Assembly: GCF_004353505.1 (NCBI RefSeq)
Contig: NZ_SMNQ01000001.1
Location: 310,001-374,000 of the forward strand
DNA length: 64,000 bases
Origin: Streptomyces sp. WAC05374
GTDB taxonomy: Bacteria; Actinomycetota; Actinomycetes; Streptomycetales; Streptomycetaceae
Direction of reading: 5' to 3'
Each line of letters opens with the position of its first letter. Position 1 is the stretch's first letter. Of the stretch, positions 43,439 to 56,784 are shown in pieces. Under the pieces are notes generated by a model that was not told the DNA's origin, searched no databases, and saw only the letters and a list, made by a program, of their open reading frames with translations. Both the position numbers and the translations under genes were made by a program.

Positions 43439-44571
43439 ACGCCCCCATCACGCCCGCCCGGGCCGCGGACATCGCCGAGCTGCGCCAGCTCTACTACGCC
43501 GTCTACGGGCCCCACTACCCCGTCGCGCTGGGCACCGACCCGGCCACCATGGCCCGGTTCGTCGACGATCCGCACACGCTGTGGCTCGTCGCCCGCTGCC
43601 CCGGCACCGGCGCCCTGGCGGGGTCGGCGGCCGTCCGCAGCGAGCCGGGCAGCCGGATCGGCCGCCTGGAAGGGCTCGCCGTGCACCCCGACCACCGGTC
43701 CGGGGGGCTCGCCGCCCGCCTGACCGAGGCACTGTGCGCCGGGACGCTGGACGCCGGACGGCTGGACTCGGTGTACGCCACGGTCCGCACCGTCGGCGCC
43801 GGTCCCCAGCGCGTCGTCGCACGCAACGGCTTCCGCCCGTTGGGCGTCCTGCCCAACGCCGTGGACTTGAGCAACCGCGAGAGCCTCGCGCTCTACGCGC
43901 GTCACCGGCCGGGTGTACTGGAGCGGCGCCACCCCGTGCCGGAGGTGCCCGCCCCCCTGCTCCCCCTCCTGCGGACCGTCGAGCGCGCCCTGGGCGTGAC
44001 GTACGACGGCACCCGGGCCGTGGCACCGGCCCCCGCGCCCGGGTGCGGCGCGACCGGGCCCCTGGAGATGATCGAGGCCCCCGCCTTCGTACGCAGGCGC
44101 TTCCGGGAGCGGTTCCCGGACGCGGGCGGCTGGTTCTACCCGCTGCACACGCCCAATGTGCTGCTCACCCCGGAGGACGGGCGCTTCGAGGTGTACGCCT
44201 GCCTCAACCGCGCCGGCGGGTACGGCTCGCTCATCGCCGCCCACCCCGATCCGGCCGCCGCGGCCGCCTGTCTGGAGCCCGTCACCCGGGCGCTCACCAG
44301 GGCGGGCGCGGGCTACGTCGAGGCGCTGGTGCCGCTGGCGCACCACGAGGCGCTCTCGGCGTTCCTGGCCCAGGGGTTCGTGGCCGGCGCGCTCTACCCG
44401 GCCATGCGGCGGGACGGGGACGGCTTCCACGACTTCGTCGTCCTGTCCCGGTCCAGCGAGCGGATCGACTTCCGCGGCGTCGCGGTCGAGCCGCCCCTCC
44501 AGCCCTACCTGGACTGTTACCTGTCGGCCTGGGCGTCGACGTACCTGCCCACTTTCGAGGTTGCCCCATGA
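43435..44571 (+). CDS. GNAT acyltransferase (two-domain)
   Basis: A 378-residue protein with an N-terminal GNAT domain: LRQLYYAVYGPHYPVALG, the acetyl-CoA loop LEGLAVHPDHRSGGLAARLT (R-x-G-G-x-A) and the following RNGFRPLGVLP. The C-terminal half (PLHTPNVLLTPEDGRFEVYA, GAGYVEALVPLAHHEAL) looks like a second, degenerate GNAT-like fold. It could acylate or acetylate a small molecule or a carrier of the pathway. It is coupled by 4-nt overlaps on both sides, so it is an integral part of the operon. Confidence 0.8.
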   Translation: MNAPITPARAADIAELRQLYYAVYGPHYPVALGTDPATMARFVDDPHTLWLVARCPGTGALAGSAAVRSEPGSRIGRLEGLAVHPDHRSGGLAARLTEALCAGTLDAGRLDSVYATVRTVGAGPQRVVARNGFRPLGVLPNAVDLSNRESLALYARHRPGVLERRHPVPEVPAPLLPLLRTVERALGVTYDGTRAVAPAPAPGCGATGPLEMIEAPAFVRRRFRERFPDAGGWFYPLHTPNVLLTPEDGRFEVYACLNRAGGYGSLIAAHPDPAAAAACLEPVTRALTRAGAGYVEALVPLAHHEALSAFLAQGFVAGALYPAMRRDGDGFHDFVVLSRSSERIDFRGVAVEPPLQPYLDCYLSAWASTYLPTFEVAP

Positions 44572-45719
44572 ATCCCCATCTCGCCCCGGTCGGCGTCCCC
44601 GACCCCGCCGCGCTGCCGCACGTGCAGCGCCTGTGCGACCTGGCCGACCCGTACACCCGCGGGCCCGCCGAGGACGAGCTGTTCGCCGCGGCCATGGCGG
44701 AGATCAACGCCTGGCACACCGAACGCTCCCCGTTCTTCCGCTCGCTGTACGAGGCGACGCCGCCGGCCCACCCGTACCGCACGCCACTGGTGCACGCCAA
44801 CTTCTTCAAGCGCCACGAGGTGGTGTCCATCCCGCGGGACGAGGTCGAGCTGCGCCTGACGTCCTCGGGCACCACGGGCCAGAAGTCGCAGATGTTCTTC
44901 GACCGGTGGACCATCCGCTCGGCGCAGCGCATGGTGGCCCGGATCTTCGAACGCAACGGCTGGATCACCCCGGAGCAGGAGGTCAACTACCTCCTCTACA
45001 GCTACGAGCCGGCGCCCGCGCTCGACCTCGGCACCGCCTTCACGGACAACTACCTGTGCGACTTCGCGCCGGCGCGCGGCGTCGCGTACGCGCTGCGCGA
45101 CACGGGCGGCGGGAGTCACGAGTTCGACCCCTTCGGGTGCGTCGCGGCGCTGCGGCGCTTCGAGCGGGACGACGCGCCCGTGCGCATCCTGGGCTTCCCC
45201 GCCTTCCTCTTCTTCACCCTGGAGCGGATGCGGGCCATGGGGCTGCCGCCGCTGCGCCTGCCCGAGGGCTCGCTCGTGGTGCTGGGCGGCGGCTGGAAGG
45301 GCCACGCCGACCGGCGCATCGGCAAGGAGGAGCTGTACGCCCGCGTCACCGAGCAGCTCGGCATCCCGGGCGAGCGGGTGCGTGACACGTTCGGCTCGGT
45401 CGAGCACTGCGTCCCGTACGTGGAGTGCGACCACCACCGGCTGCACGCCCCGGTCTGGTCGCGCGTCGGTGCCCGCTCCACGCGGACGCTGGAGCCGCTG
45501 CCGTACGGCGAGACCGGCTTCCTGCACCTGGTGTCGCCGTACATCACCTCCGTACCGGCGCAGAGCGTGGTCATGGGCGACCTCGCCTCGGTGCACCCCG
45601 GCGACGCCTGCGGATGCGGGCTGGGCACCGACTGGTTCACCGTCCACGGCCGTGCCGGGGTGAGCCGCAACCGAAGCTGCGCGGTGGCCGCGGCGGAACT
45701 GATGAAGGGAATGTCGTGA
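44568..45719 (+). CDS. LuxE-like acyl-protein synthetase
   Basis: A 383-residue enzyme of the LuxE acyl-protein synthetase family: ELRLTSSGTTGQKSQMFFDR is the adenylation loop, and LVVLGGGWKGHADRRIGKEE and RDTFGSVEHCVPYVECDHHR are family regions. LuxE activates a fatty acid as acyl-AMP and passes it via its own Cys to LuxC. VEHCVPYVEC contains candidate cysteines. ATG 44568 overlaps the GNAT stop, and its stop overlaps the LuxC GTG. No luciferase (luxAB) is present, so the aldehyde must have another fate. Confidence 0.88.
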   Translation: MNPHLAPVGVPDPAALPHVQRLCDLADPYTRGPAEDELFAAAMAEINAWHTERSPFFRSLYEATPPAHPYRTPLVHANFFKRHEVVSIPRDEVELRLTSSGTTGQKSQMFFDRWTIRSAQRMVARIFERNGWITPEQEVNYLLYSYEPAPALDLGTAFTDNYLCDFAPARGVAYALRDTGGGSHEFDPFGCVAALRRFERDDAPVRILGFPAFLFFTLERMRAMGLPPLRLPEGSLVVLGGGWKGHADRRIGKEELYARVTEQLGIPGERVRDTFGSVEHCVPYVECDHHRLHAPVWSRVGARSTRTLEPLPYGETGFLHLVSPYITSVPAQSVVMGDLASVHPGDACGCGLGTDWFTVHGRAGVSRNRSCAVAAAELMKGMS

Positions 45720-48235
45720 CGACCGTGCAGCCGCACAGCACCGGCGAACACCACTACTGGCAGGGCGCCTTCGTCGGGGACGAGGAGGCCGGGCGGCGCC
45801 TGGCCGGGCTCGCGGGAGCGGTCCAGGACGCGCTCGGCACTCCGCTGGAGACGCACACCCTGCTGGCCGCCTGCGACGCCCTGTCGACGGCCCTGCTCGA
45901 CCCCGCCCACCCGGTGCGCGCCCGGCTCGCGCGCCATCTGCCCGAGGGCGAGGACCCGTCGCTGCTCGCCGAGCTCGGGGCCCTGCTCGGCCGCCGTGAG
46001 CTCACGCGCAAGCTGCGCCGCGAGCTGGGTGACACCGCCCCGCAGCGGCTGAACCGGCCGGACGCCCGCGAGACCGTGTACGAGGCGTGGGCGCCCGTCG
46101 GCCTGGTCGCGCACATCGCGCCGGGCAACGCCGCCACGGTCGCCCCGCTGAGCGTCGTCGAAGGCCTGCTCGCCGGCAACGTCAACATCCTCAAGACCAG
46201 TGGCTCCGACACCCTGCTCGCGCAGCACCTGCTGGCCGAGCTGGCCGCCCTGGACCCGAGTGGTGCCGTCGCGGCACGCGTGATCGTGCTGCGCTTCCCG
46301 TCGGCGCGCCAGGAGTGGCTGCGCCTGATGTGCGCGCAGGCCGACGCGGTCGCCGTGTGGGGCGGCGAGAGCGCGGTGGAGGGCGTCGCCACCCATGTGC
46401 CGCCGGGGTGCCGCCTGGTGGAGTGGGGGCACCGCATCTCGTTCGCGTACCTGACGCGCGACGCCTGGGGCGAGGCGGCGACGCTCGACGCCCTGGCGGA
46501 TGACGTGTGCCTCTTCGAGCAGCAGGCGTGCGCCAGCCCGCAGGTGGTGTACCTGGACACCGAGGACGAGGCGGAGGTGTTCGCGTTCGCGGAGCGTTTC
46601 GCGGACGTCCTGGCGGCGCGCGGGCCCGCCGCCGCCGACGGGGCGCCGGACCGCGCCGAGGAGGCGGAGGTGACCACCACCGAGCTGCTCGCGCGACTGG
46701 AGGAACACCTCGGTCTGACCCGGGTGTTCGCCGCCCCCGACGGCTCGTGGCGGGTCATGGCCGACACCCGTCCGGCGCTGACCGCGTCCCCGCTGCACCG
46801 CAGCCTGTGGGTCAAGCCGCTGCCGCGCGAGCGGGTGGTGGGCACGCTGCGCCCCATGCGGCGCTACCTCCAGACCGTCGGCCTCGCGGGCAGCCGTACC
46901 GACGTCGCGGAGCTGTCACGCGTCGCCCTGGCCGCCGGTGTCACGCGCGTCACACCCGTCGGCTCCATGCACGACAGCTACTCCGGCGAGCCGCACGACG
47001 GCGTGTACGCGCTCCAGCGCTACAGCCGCCGCGTGGCGGTGCACGCCGGTGACCGGTTCGCCACCGTCGCCTGCCTGGACGACCTGGCCCGGCCGGTCGT
47101 CCTGCCGCCGCCCGCCGGCCCCCTGGTGGGCAAGGAGGAGGTCCAGGAACGCCACCGCACGGTCGCGCGGGCCGACGCCGAGCTGTACTTCCGCAGCGGC
47201 GGCACCACGGGCGCGCCCGCCCTGTCGCTGTTCAGCTACGACGACTACGACACGCAGATGCGCGCAGCCGCCCGGGGCCTGCTCGCCGCGGGCTACGACC
47301 CGGTGCGCGACCGCACGGCGAACCTGTTCTACTGCGGCGGCATGTACGGCAGTTTCCTCAGCTTCTTCTCCATCCTCGAGCGGCTCGGCGGCGTGCAGTT
47401 GCCGCTGGCGGCCGGCCCCGACCACCGGGCGACGGCCGAGGCGCTCATCACCCACGGGGCGGACACCCTCTTCGGGATGCCGTCGTACCTGTGGCAGCTC
47501 CTGCACGACCAGGCCGGTCCGCTGCGCGCCTACGGCGGCATCCGGAAGATCTTCTACGGTGGCGAGCACTTCACCCGCGAGCAGCGGCGCACGCTAGAGG
47601 AGGGCTTCGGCGTCGAGGTCGTCCGCTCCCTGACGTACGGCAGCACCGACCTCGGCCCGCTCGGCTACCAGTGCGCCGAGAGCACCGGCGGGGTGCACCA
47701 CCTCCACGCCGACCTGCACACGATGGAAATTCTGGCGCTGGACTCCGACCGGCCGGTGCCGCCCGGCGGGACGGGCCGCCTGGTCTTCAGCACGCATGAG
47801 CGGCGCGGCCAGGACCTCGGCCGTTACGTCATCGGTGACCTCGGCCGCGCGGTCCCCGGGCGCTGCCCGTGCGGGAGCCACGCGCCGCGTTTCGAGCTGA
47901 TGGGCAGGCTGGGCGACGTCATGCGGGTCGCCACGTACTCCCTCCATCACGGCCGTTTCGTGTCCCTCGCGGAGGAGCGGGGCGGCTACCGCGGCGAGCT
48001 CCAGGTCGTGCTCGCCGGCCAGGACGCCCGTGAGCGGCTCACCGTCCGGGTGGAGCGGGCGGGCGCGCCGGACCCGGAGCGGCTGCGGGAGGTCTTCCTG
48101 GACGGTTATCCGGAGCTGCGGGCGGCCGTGGAGGAGCGGCTGCTCGACCTGTCGGTCGAGGCGGTGGACGGCTCGTCGCTGGACCGCAGTCCGACGAGCG
48201 GCAAGCTGCGCGGTGTGGTGGACACGCGGGCGTAG
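45716..48235 (+). CDS. LuxC-like acyl reductase fused to a PaaK-like domain
   Basis: An 839-residue fusion. Residues 1-455 are a LuxC acyl-CoA/acyl-protein reductase with the nucleophile Cys272 in FEQQACASPQVVYL and an NAD-binding aldehyde-dehydrogenase-like fold. Residues 465-839 are a PaaK-like adenylation domain (YFRSGGTTGAPALSLF, 491-506; KIFYGGEHFTREQRR). Its loop has Ala where the free-standing PaaK of the operon has Lys (GAPA versus GAPK), so its activity is uncertain. LuxC reduces an acyl thioester to the aldehyde with NADPH. GTG 45716 overlaps the luxE stop. It is the last gene, followed by a hairpin. Confidence 0.88.
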   Translation: MTTVQPHSTGEHHYWQGAFVGDEEAGRRLAGLAGAVQDALGTPLETHTLLAACDALSTALLDPAHPVRARLARHLPEGEDPSLLAELGALLGRRELTRKLRRELGDTAPQRLNRPDARETVYEAWAPVGLVAHIAPGNAATVAPLSVVEGLLAGNVNILKTSGSDTLLAQHLLAELAALDPSGAVAARVIVLRFPSARQEWLRLMCAQADAVAVWGGESAVEGVATHVPPGCRLVEWGHRISFAYLTRDAWGEAATLDALADDVCLFEQQACASPQVVYLDTEDEAEVFAFAERFADVLAARGPAAADGAPDRAEEAEVTTTELLARLEEHLGLTRVFAAPDGSWRVMADTRPALTASPLHRSLWVKPLPRERVVGTLRPMRRYLQTVGLAGSRTDVAELSRVALAAGVTRVTPVGSMHDSYSGEPHDGVYALQRYSRRVAVHAGDRFATVACLDDLARPVVLPPPAGPLVGKEEVQERHRTVARADAELYFRSGGTTGAPALSLFSYDDYDTQMRAAARGLLAAGYDPVRDRTANLFYCGGMYGSFLSFFSILERLGGVQLPLAAGPDHRATAEALITHGADTLFGMPSYLWQLLHDQAGPLRAYGGIRKIFYGGEHFTREQRRTLEEGFGVEVVRSLTYGSTDLGPLGYQCAESTGGVHHLHADLHTMEILALDSDRPVPPGGTGRLVFSTHERRGQDLGRYVIGDLGRAVPGRCPCGSHAPRFELMGRLGDVMRVATYSLHHGRFVSLAEERGGYRGELQVVLAGQDARERLTVRVERAGAPDPERLREVFLDGYPELRAAVEERLLDLSVEAVDGSSLDRSPTSGKLRGVVDTRA

Positions 48236-48250
48236 TCCCCGCGCCGGCCG

Positions 48251-48285
48251 GGCGGCGGGGCCCCCTGGGGGTGGGGGGCCGCCGC
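48251..48285 (+). terminator. Hairpin after the lux-like operon
   Basis: GGCGGCGGGGCCCCC (48251-48265) pairs imperfectly with GGGGGGCCGCCGC (48273-48285), 16 nt after the fusion-gene stop. It is a plausible terminator without U-tract. Confidence 0.5.
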
Positions 48286-48580
48286 GGTCCCGGCGCGCCG
48301 GGGCGGCGCCTGCGCGGGAGGGGGCCGCCGGTGCGCCGAGGCGGCGCCGGTGCCCGTTTCCGGGCTCCGGCGCACGACCGCTCCTGACCGATTTCTGGCC
48401 GAGTGGCCGGAACCTTCCCTGAATCTCGCCCCGATTGCCCTTCTCATGCCTCGTCAGTTAGCCTGCGGCGTATTTGTCATAAGGCAATCCCAAGAGTGGA
48501 AATAGGCGTGGTGCCTCCGGGACGGTGGCGCGTGCCTTTATCCGGTCTTTTCGTCGTGGCATCTGAGGAAGAGGTTGGTC
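48286..48580. other. Leader region of the poly-HAMP kinase gene
   Basis: The region before the kinase is GC-rich to 48440 and then AT-richer (48440-48560), where its promoter should lie. No gene is supported on either strand and no clear sigma-factor consensus was assigned. Confidence 0.4.
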
Positions 48581-52885
<4,305 letters not shown>

Positions 52886-53005
52886 GTCCCCGCGGGGCCC
52901 GGCCGGGCCCCGCGGCACCCGCACGACGACCACCGCACCGTACCGACCAAGGAGTTCAGCGGCACAGTGAGCACTTCTGAGCATCTTGGACACCAGGAGG
53001 GCCAC

Positions 53006-55519
53006 ATGCCGGCGCCCGAACCGACCGGACCGCGGCCCCACTCCACCGCCCCGGACGGGCCGGACGCCCCGGCGGACCACGGGGCGGCGGAGTGGGCAGC
53101 GGTGGTGCCCGCACAGGCCACGGGGGACGACGCCGAGGCGCTCGCCCCGGTGGCGCGGGTGTCGTCCGGGCAGACGGACTCAAGTGTGGGCAGGCTGGCC
53201 GCGACGGTGGAGCGGCTGCGCGCGGAGATCCGGGCGGCCCAGGCGGCGGCCGACGGCCGCGCCCTGATCGAACTGGCGAAGGGCGTGCTCATCGAGCGGC
53301 TCCAGTGCGGTCCCGCCATGGCCGCCCGGCAGCTCGCGGAGCTGGCCGAGGAGGCGGGCGTCGCCCCGCTGGAACTGGCGGCGGACATCGTCAACCAGGC
53401 CGCCCAGGACCACGTCACCGACGTCGCCACCACCTTCGTCCGGCGGACGAGCGGTCAGGCGCCGGCCGGCGCGCACGACGCGGCCTCCATCGGTGTGCGG
53501 CTGCGCACCGCCGAGAGTGCCGCCCTGGCGGCCGGGGACACCCAGGCGGTCGCCGAGTCGCTGCTGGAGCACGCCCTGGCGCCGTTGGGTGCCAGCGCCC
53601 TCGCCGTGTGGACGGCGGGCTCCGACGCCTCGCTGACCCTGGCCGGGCACGCCGGGTTCCCCGCCGACGAGGCCGGCCGCTGGCGGTACGTGCCACCGGG
53701 CGTGTCCACGCTGGCGCGCCAGGCACTGAGCCGGCGGCAGACCGTACGGGTTCCTTCCCTGTCCGCGTCGGGGCTGCCGTCCATCGGCGGCGCGCACAAC
53801 GCGGACGGCGGGCGGATCGCCGTCCCCGCGGGCACCGGTGGCCGCGTGCACGGCATCCTGGAGATCTGCTGGCCGGGCGTGCTGGAGCCGCAACCCCCGC
53901 AGATCGAGCGGCAGATCGACGCGCTGGCCGAGCTGTGCGCGCACACCCTGGAGGGTCACCCGTCCGCCGCGGCGGTGACGTCCGGGGACGCCTGGACGAC
54001 CACCCCGGACGTGTCCGAGCTGGTGGACCTGACGGAGGGCCTGCACGACCCGGCGCTGGTCCTCACCCCGTTCCTCGGCCCCGACGGTGAGCTCGCCGAC
54101 TTCCGTATCCACCACGTCAACAGCCGTTTCGTCGACCCGGCCGGGCGCCCGCGCAACGCCGTCAGCGGGGCGCTGCTGCTGGAGGCGTATCCGATGGTCG
54201 TCGGCAGCAGCGAGCTGTTCGAGAGCGTCGAGCGCGTCTACGCCACCGGCGAGCCGTACCGTGCCCGGCGGATGACCCTGACGGCGCTGGTCGACCAGGT
54301 TCCCCTCGATGCCGTGGCCGACATCAGCGTCAGCCGCCACGGCCGGTGCGTACTGCTCATCTGGCGCGTCGAGGACGACACGGCGCGTCTGGCGAACCTG
54401 CTCCAGCACGCCCAGCGCCTGGGCAGGATCGGCGGGTTCGAGGAGAACATCGTCACCGGCCAGATCATGTGGAACGACCAGTTGTTCGACCTCTACGGGC
54501 GTCCGCAGGGCATGCCGCCCGTGCCCCTCGAGGAGCTGGCCGCCCACGCGCACCCGGACGACGCCGTCGGCATCGGCCGTTTCCTGCGCGCCGTGCTGTA
54601 CCACCGGCGGCCGGCCTCGGCCGCCTTCCGCCTGCTCCGCCCCGACCGGATCACCCGGCACGTCCGGGTGATCGCCGAGCCCGTCCTGGACGCCGACGGC
54701 AGGCTGCTGGCCGTGCGGGGCGCCTACCAGGACATCTCCGCCCAGCACTGGACCGAGGTGGCCCTGGCGGCCACGCGTGACCAGCTCGCCCACACCGAGC
54801 AGCAGGCCGCCGAACGCAACCGTCTGACGCTCCAGTTGCAGCACGCGATCATGCCGCCGACCCAACCGCCGCTGGACAGCCCCGGACTGCGGATCGCCGT
54901 GCGCTACCGGCCCGCCGAGTCGGAGTCGATGGTGGGCGGTGACTGGTACGACGCCGTGGTCCTTCCCTCCAAGCAGGTCATGCTGTGCGTGGGGGACGTG
55001 GCCGGTCACGGCATAGAGGCCGCGACCAGCATGGTGGTGCTGCGCAACGCCATGCGGGGCCTGGCCGTCACCGGTGCGGGGCCGGGCCAGCTCCTGTCCT
55101 GGCTGAACATCGTGGCCCACCACCTGACCGAGCACGTCACCGCGACAGCCGTCTGCGGGCTCTTCGACCCGCACAAGGGCACCTTGCGCTGGGCACGGGC
55201 CGGCCATCTGCCGCCCGTACTGATCCGGGACGAGAAGGCGTCCACGCTGCGCACGGTCGGTGGCATCCTCCTCGGTGCCCTGTCGGACGCCTCCTACGAG
55301 GAGGAGGAGTTGCAGATGTCCCCCGGTGACACGCTCCTGATGTACACCGACGGGCTGGTCGAGCGGCGTGACGAGTCGGTGCAGGACTCCCTGGCCCAAC
55401 TGCTGACCAACGCCCGCATCCCCACCACCAGCCTGGAGCAGCGGCTCGACGGTCTGCTCACCCACAGCAAGTCGGACACGGACGACGACACCTGCCTCAT
55501 CGGCATCCAGGTCGAATAG
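53006..55519 (+). CDS. ANTAR-GAF-PAS-PP2C (SpoIIE-type) phosphatase
   Basis: An 837-residue regulator. An ANTAR-like helix bundle (ALIELAKGVLIERLQCGPAM near residue 85) is followed by a GAF domain, two PAS-like regions (the second: IGGFEENIVTGQIMWNDQLF) and a C-terminal SpoIIE phosphatase (ESMVGGDWYDAVVLPSKQ, CVGDVAGHGIEA and LMYTDGLVERR), with its metal-binding Asp residues present. Such proteins dephosphorylate anti-anti-sigma factors. ATG 53006 follows AGGAGG and is preferred over GTG 52967. It is 120 nt downstream of the poly-HAMP kinase, recalling the OsaA/OsaC pairing, and is followed by a hairpin. Confidence 0.9.
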   Translation: MPAPEPTGPRPHSTAPDGPDAPADHGAAEWAAVVPAQATGDDAEALAPVARVSSGQTDSSVGRLAATVERLRAEIRAAQAAADGRALIELAKGVLIERLQCGPAMAARQLAELAEEAGVAPLELAADIVNQAAQDHVTDVATTFVRRTSGQAPAGAHDAASIGVRLRTAESAALAAGDTQAVAESLLEHALAPLGASALAVWTAGSDASLTLAGHAGFPADEAGRWRYVPPGVSTLARQALSRRQTVRVPSLSASGLPSIGGAHNADGGRIAVPAGTGGRVHGILEICWPGVLEPQPPQIERQIDALAELCAHTLEGHPSAAAVTSGDAWTTTPDVSELVDLTEGLHDPALVLTPFLGPDGELADFRIHHVNSRFVDPAGRPRNAVSGALLLEAYPMVVGSSELFESVERVYATGEPYRARRMTLTALVDQVPLDAVADISVSRHGRCVLLIWRVEDDTARLANLLQHAQRLGRIGGFEENIVTGQIMWNDQLFDLYGRPQGMPPVPLEELAAHAHPDDAVGIGRFLRAVLYHRRPASAAFRLLRPDRITRHVRVIAEPVLDADGRLLAVRGAYQDISAQHWTEVALAATRDQLAHTEQQAAERNRLTLQLQHAIMPPTQPPLDSPGLRIAVRYRPAESESMVGGDWYDAVVLPSKQVMLCVGDVAGHGIEAATSMVVLRNAMRGLAVTGAGPGQLLSWLNIVAHHLTEHVTATAVCGLFDPHKGTLRWARAGHLPPVLIRDEKASTLRTVGGILLGALSDASYEEEELQMSPGDTLLMYTDGLVERRDESVQDSLAQLLTNARIPTTSLEQRLDGLLTHSKSDTDDDTCLIGIQVE

Positions 55520-55539
55520 GGGTCCTCGCCTGAGTACGT

Positions 55540-55566
55540 GGGGCGGCGGGCTGAGTACGCCGCCCC
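55540..55566 (+). terminator. Hairpin after the PP2C gene
   Basis: GGGGCGGCG and CGCCGCCCC form a perfect 9-bp stem with a 9-nt loop, 21 nt after the phosphatase stop. Confidence 0.6.
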
Positions 55567-55602
55567 ATGCGGCCCGCCGGGGGCGCTGCTGGAATGAGGT
55601 CC

Positions 55603-55953
55603 ATGATCTCCGACGCACCCCGGCGCCCGCACCTGCGGCACGTCACCACCACCGGCGCGGCCCTCGCGGCGGCCCTGCTGCCGCTGGCCGCCGCCGTACT
55701 GCTGGCCAAGACGATGGCCGGTGACCCGCTGGCGCCCGTGAACACGCTGATCACCACCGGCGGTCAGCGGGTGCGGATCTCCCCGTCGGTGTGGCGCCGG
55801 TGCGGCAGGCAGGCGCTGTCCGACTGGAAGCCGGAGCCGAGGCCCTGGCCGCGCCCGTCGCTGGACCGCCTCCCCCTGCCCCTCCGCGCCCGCCGTGCCC
55901 GGGTGCGCGACGGGGTGCGAGGTCACGGCAGTCCGTCGCGTACGGGTACGTGA
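55603..55953 (+). CDS. Small hypothetical protein, membrane-anchored or secreted, doubtful C-terminus
   Basis: From ATG 55603 the first 55 residues look real: a short basic start, a hydrophobic stretch GAALAAALLPLAAAVLLA and PVNTLITTGG, with high third-position GC. After that the composition becomes Arg/Pro-rich and shadow-like, so the frame may be broken near 55790. No family is recognised. Treat as a weak call. Confidence 0.35.
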   Translation: MISDAPRRPHLRHVTTTGAALAAALLPLAAAVLLAKTMAGDPLAPVNTLITTGGQRVRISPSVWRRCGRQALSDWKPEPRPWPRPSLDRLPLPLRARRARVRDGVRGHGSPSRTGT

Positions 55954-56007
55954 CGTCCGTTGCCGTGCCGCTCGGTGCCGTCGCCGGCGTACGCGCCGAA
56001 GGACGCC

Positions 56008-56349
56008 TCACCCCGCCAGGCGCGGTGCCACCACGGCCAGGGCGACACCCACCACCGCGCCCATGAGCAGCGCCGCCACGGCGGCCGCCCGGCCGACACC
56101 CTGCTCGAACGGAACACTCGGCACGACCTTGTGCAGCAGCGGTGCCACCACCACGATGAGCCCGAAGCCGACGCCGAGGCGCCCGTACGTCCCACCCGCG
56201 CACGCGTCCCGGAAGCGCCCCCCGCATCCGCCCGGCTCCCCGGCGAAGCCCGTCACCAGAAGGAACAACGCACTGGCGTACACCGCGCCGAACACCATGG
56301 TGGTGCCGAAGTCGACGCGCCGCGCTCTGCTGCCCCCGTCACCTGCCAC
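56008..56349 (-). CDS. Small integral membrane protein
   Basis: A 113-residue protein with three predicted helices: TMVFGAVYASALFLLVTGFA, GRLGVGFGLIVVVAPLLHKV and AAVAALLMGAVVGVALAVVA. GTG 56349 follows GAGGGGGCGGC. There is no recognisable domain and no obvious operon partner; the two cysteines are in the first loop. Function unknown. Confidence 0.55.
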   Translation of the reverse strand: MAGDGGSRARRVDFGTTMVFGAVYASALFLLVTGFAGEPGGCGGRFRDACAGGTYGRLGVGFGLIVVVAPLLHKVVPSVPFEQGVGRAAAVAALLMGAVVGVALAVVAPRLAG

Positions 56350-56403
56350 GCCGCCCCCTCTGACTCGCGCCGTCAAGCGCGAGGAGTCTAACTCGCGGCG
56401 GAT

Positions 56404-56784
56404 GTGCGGCTCGCGCGGGAACCGTCCACCCCTCTCGGTCCGTCGCTGCATGCGAGCCTGTGGTGGCGCACGGCAGGGAGGGTGGGGGAAGATCCGGGTG
56501 ATCAGGGCCGGGCGCAGTCGCTGAGCACGGCCCTCGCGGTGCGGGCCGCGGTGGACGAGGACTTCCGTACCCGTCTCGCGGCCTGGCAGGAGCGGGCCGC
56601 ACTGGTGCGCACCGGGGACGGGGCGGTGACGAACACCATCAGCGGCGGTACCCAGAACGGGCCGGTCGTCCAGGGCAGGGACTTCTCCGGCCTGACCTTC
56701 ACCACCCTGCCCCCGCCCGCGCCCTTTCCCGGTGACCCCGGTGAGAGCGCGGCCGAGACCAGTGGGCGGACGGACGGCGCCTAG
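56404..56784 (+). CDS. Small protein with an NTISGGTQNGPVVQGRDF motif
   Basis: A protein of up to 126 residues whose recognisable part is a helical ALAVRAAVDEDFRTRLAAWQ followed by TISGGTQNGPVVQGRDFSGL. That pattern recurs in many Streptomyces effector-associated or regulatory proteins, where it resembles repeats rather than a catalytic site. The start is uncertain (ATG 56404, or GTG 56482 close behind AGGGAGG). It ends tail-to-tail with the next gene by a 4-nt overlap. I assign no function. Confidence 0.5.
   Translation: MRLAREPSTPLGPSLHASLWWRTAGRVGEDPGDQGRAQSLSTALAVRAAVDEDFRTRLAAWQERAALVRTGDGAVTNTISGGTQNGPVVQGRDFSGLTFTTLPPPAPFPGDPGESAAETSGRTDGA

Noticed and set aside
40821..48235. A complete bioluminescence (lux) operon
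   Set aside because: LuxC- and LuxE-like proteins are present but no luxA/luxB or flavin reductase.
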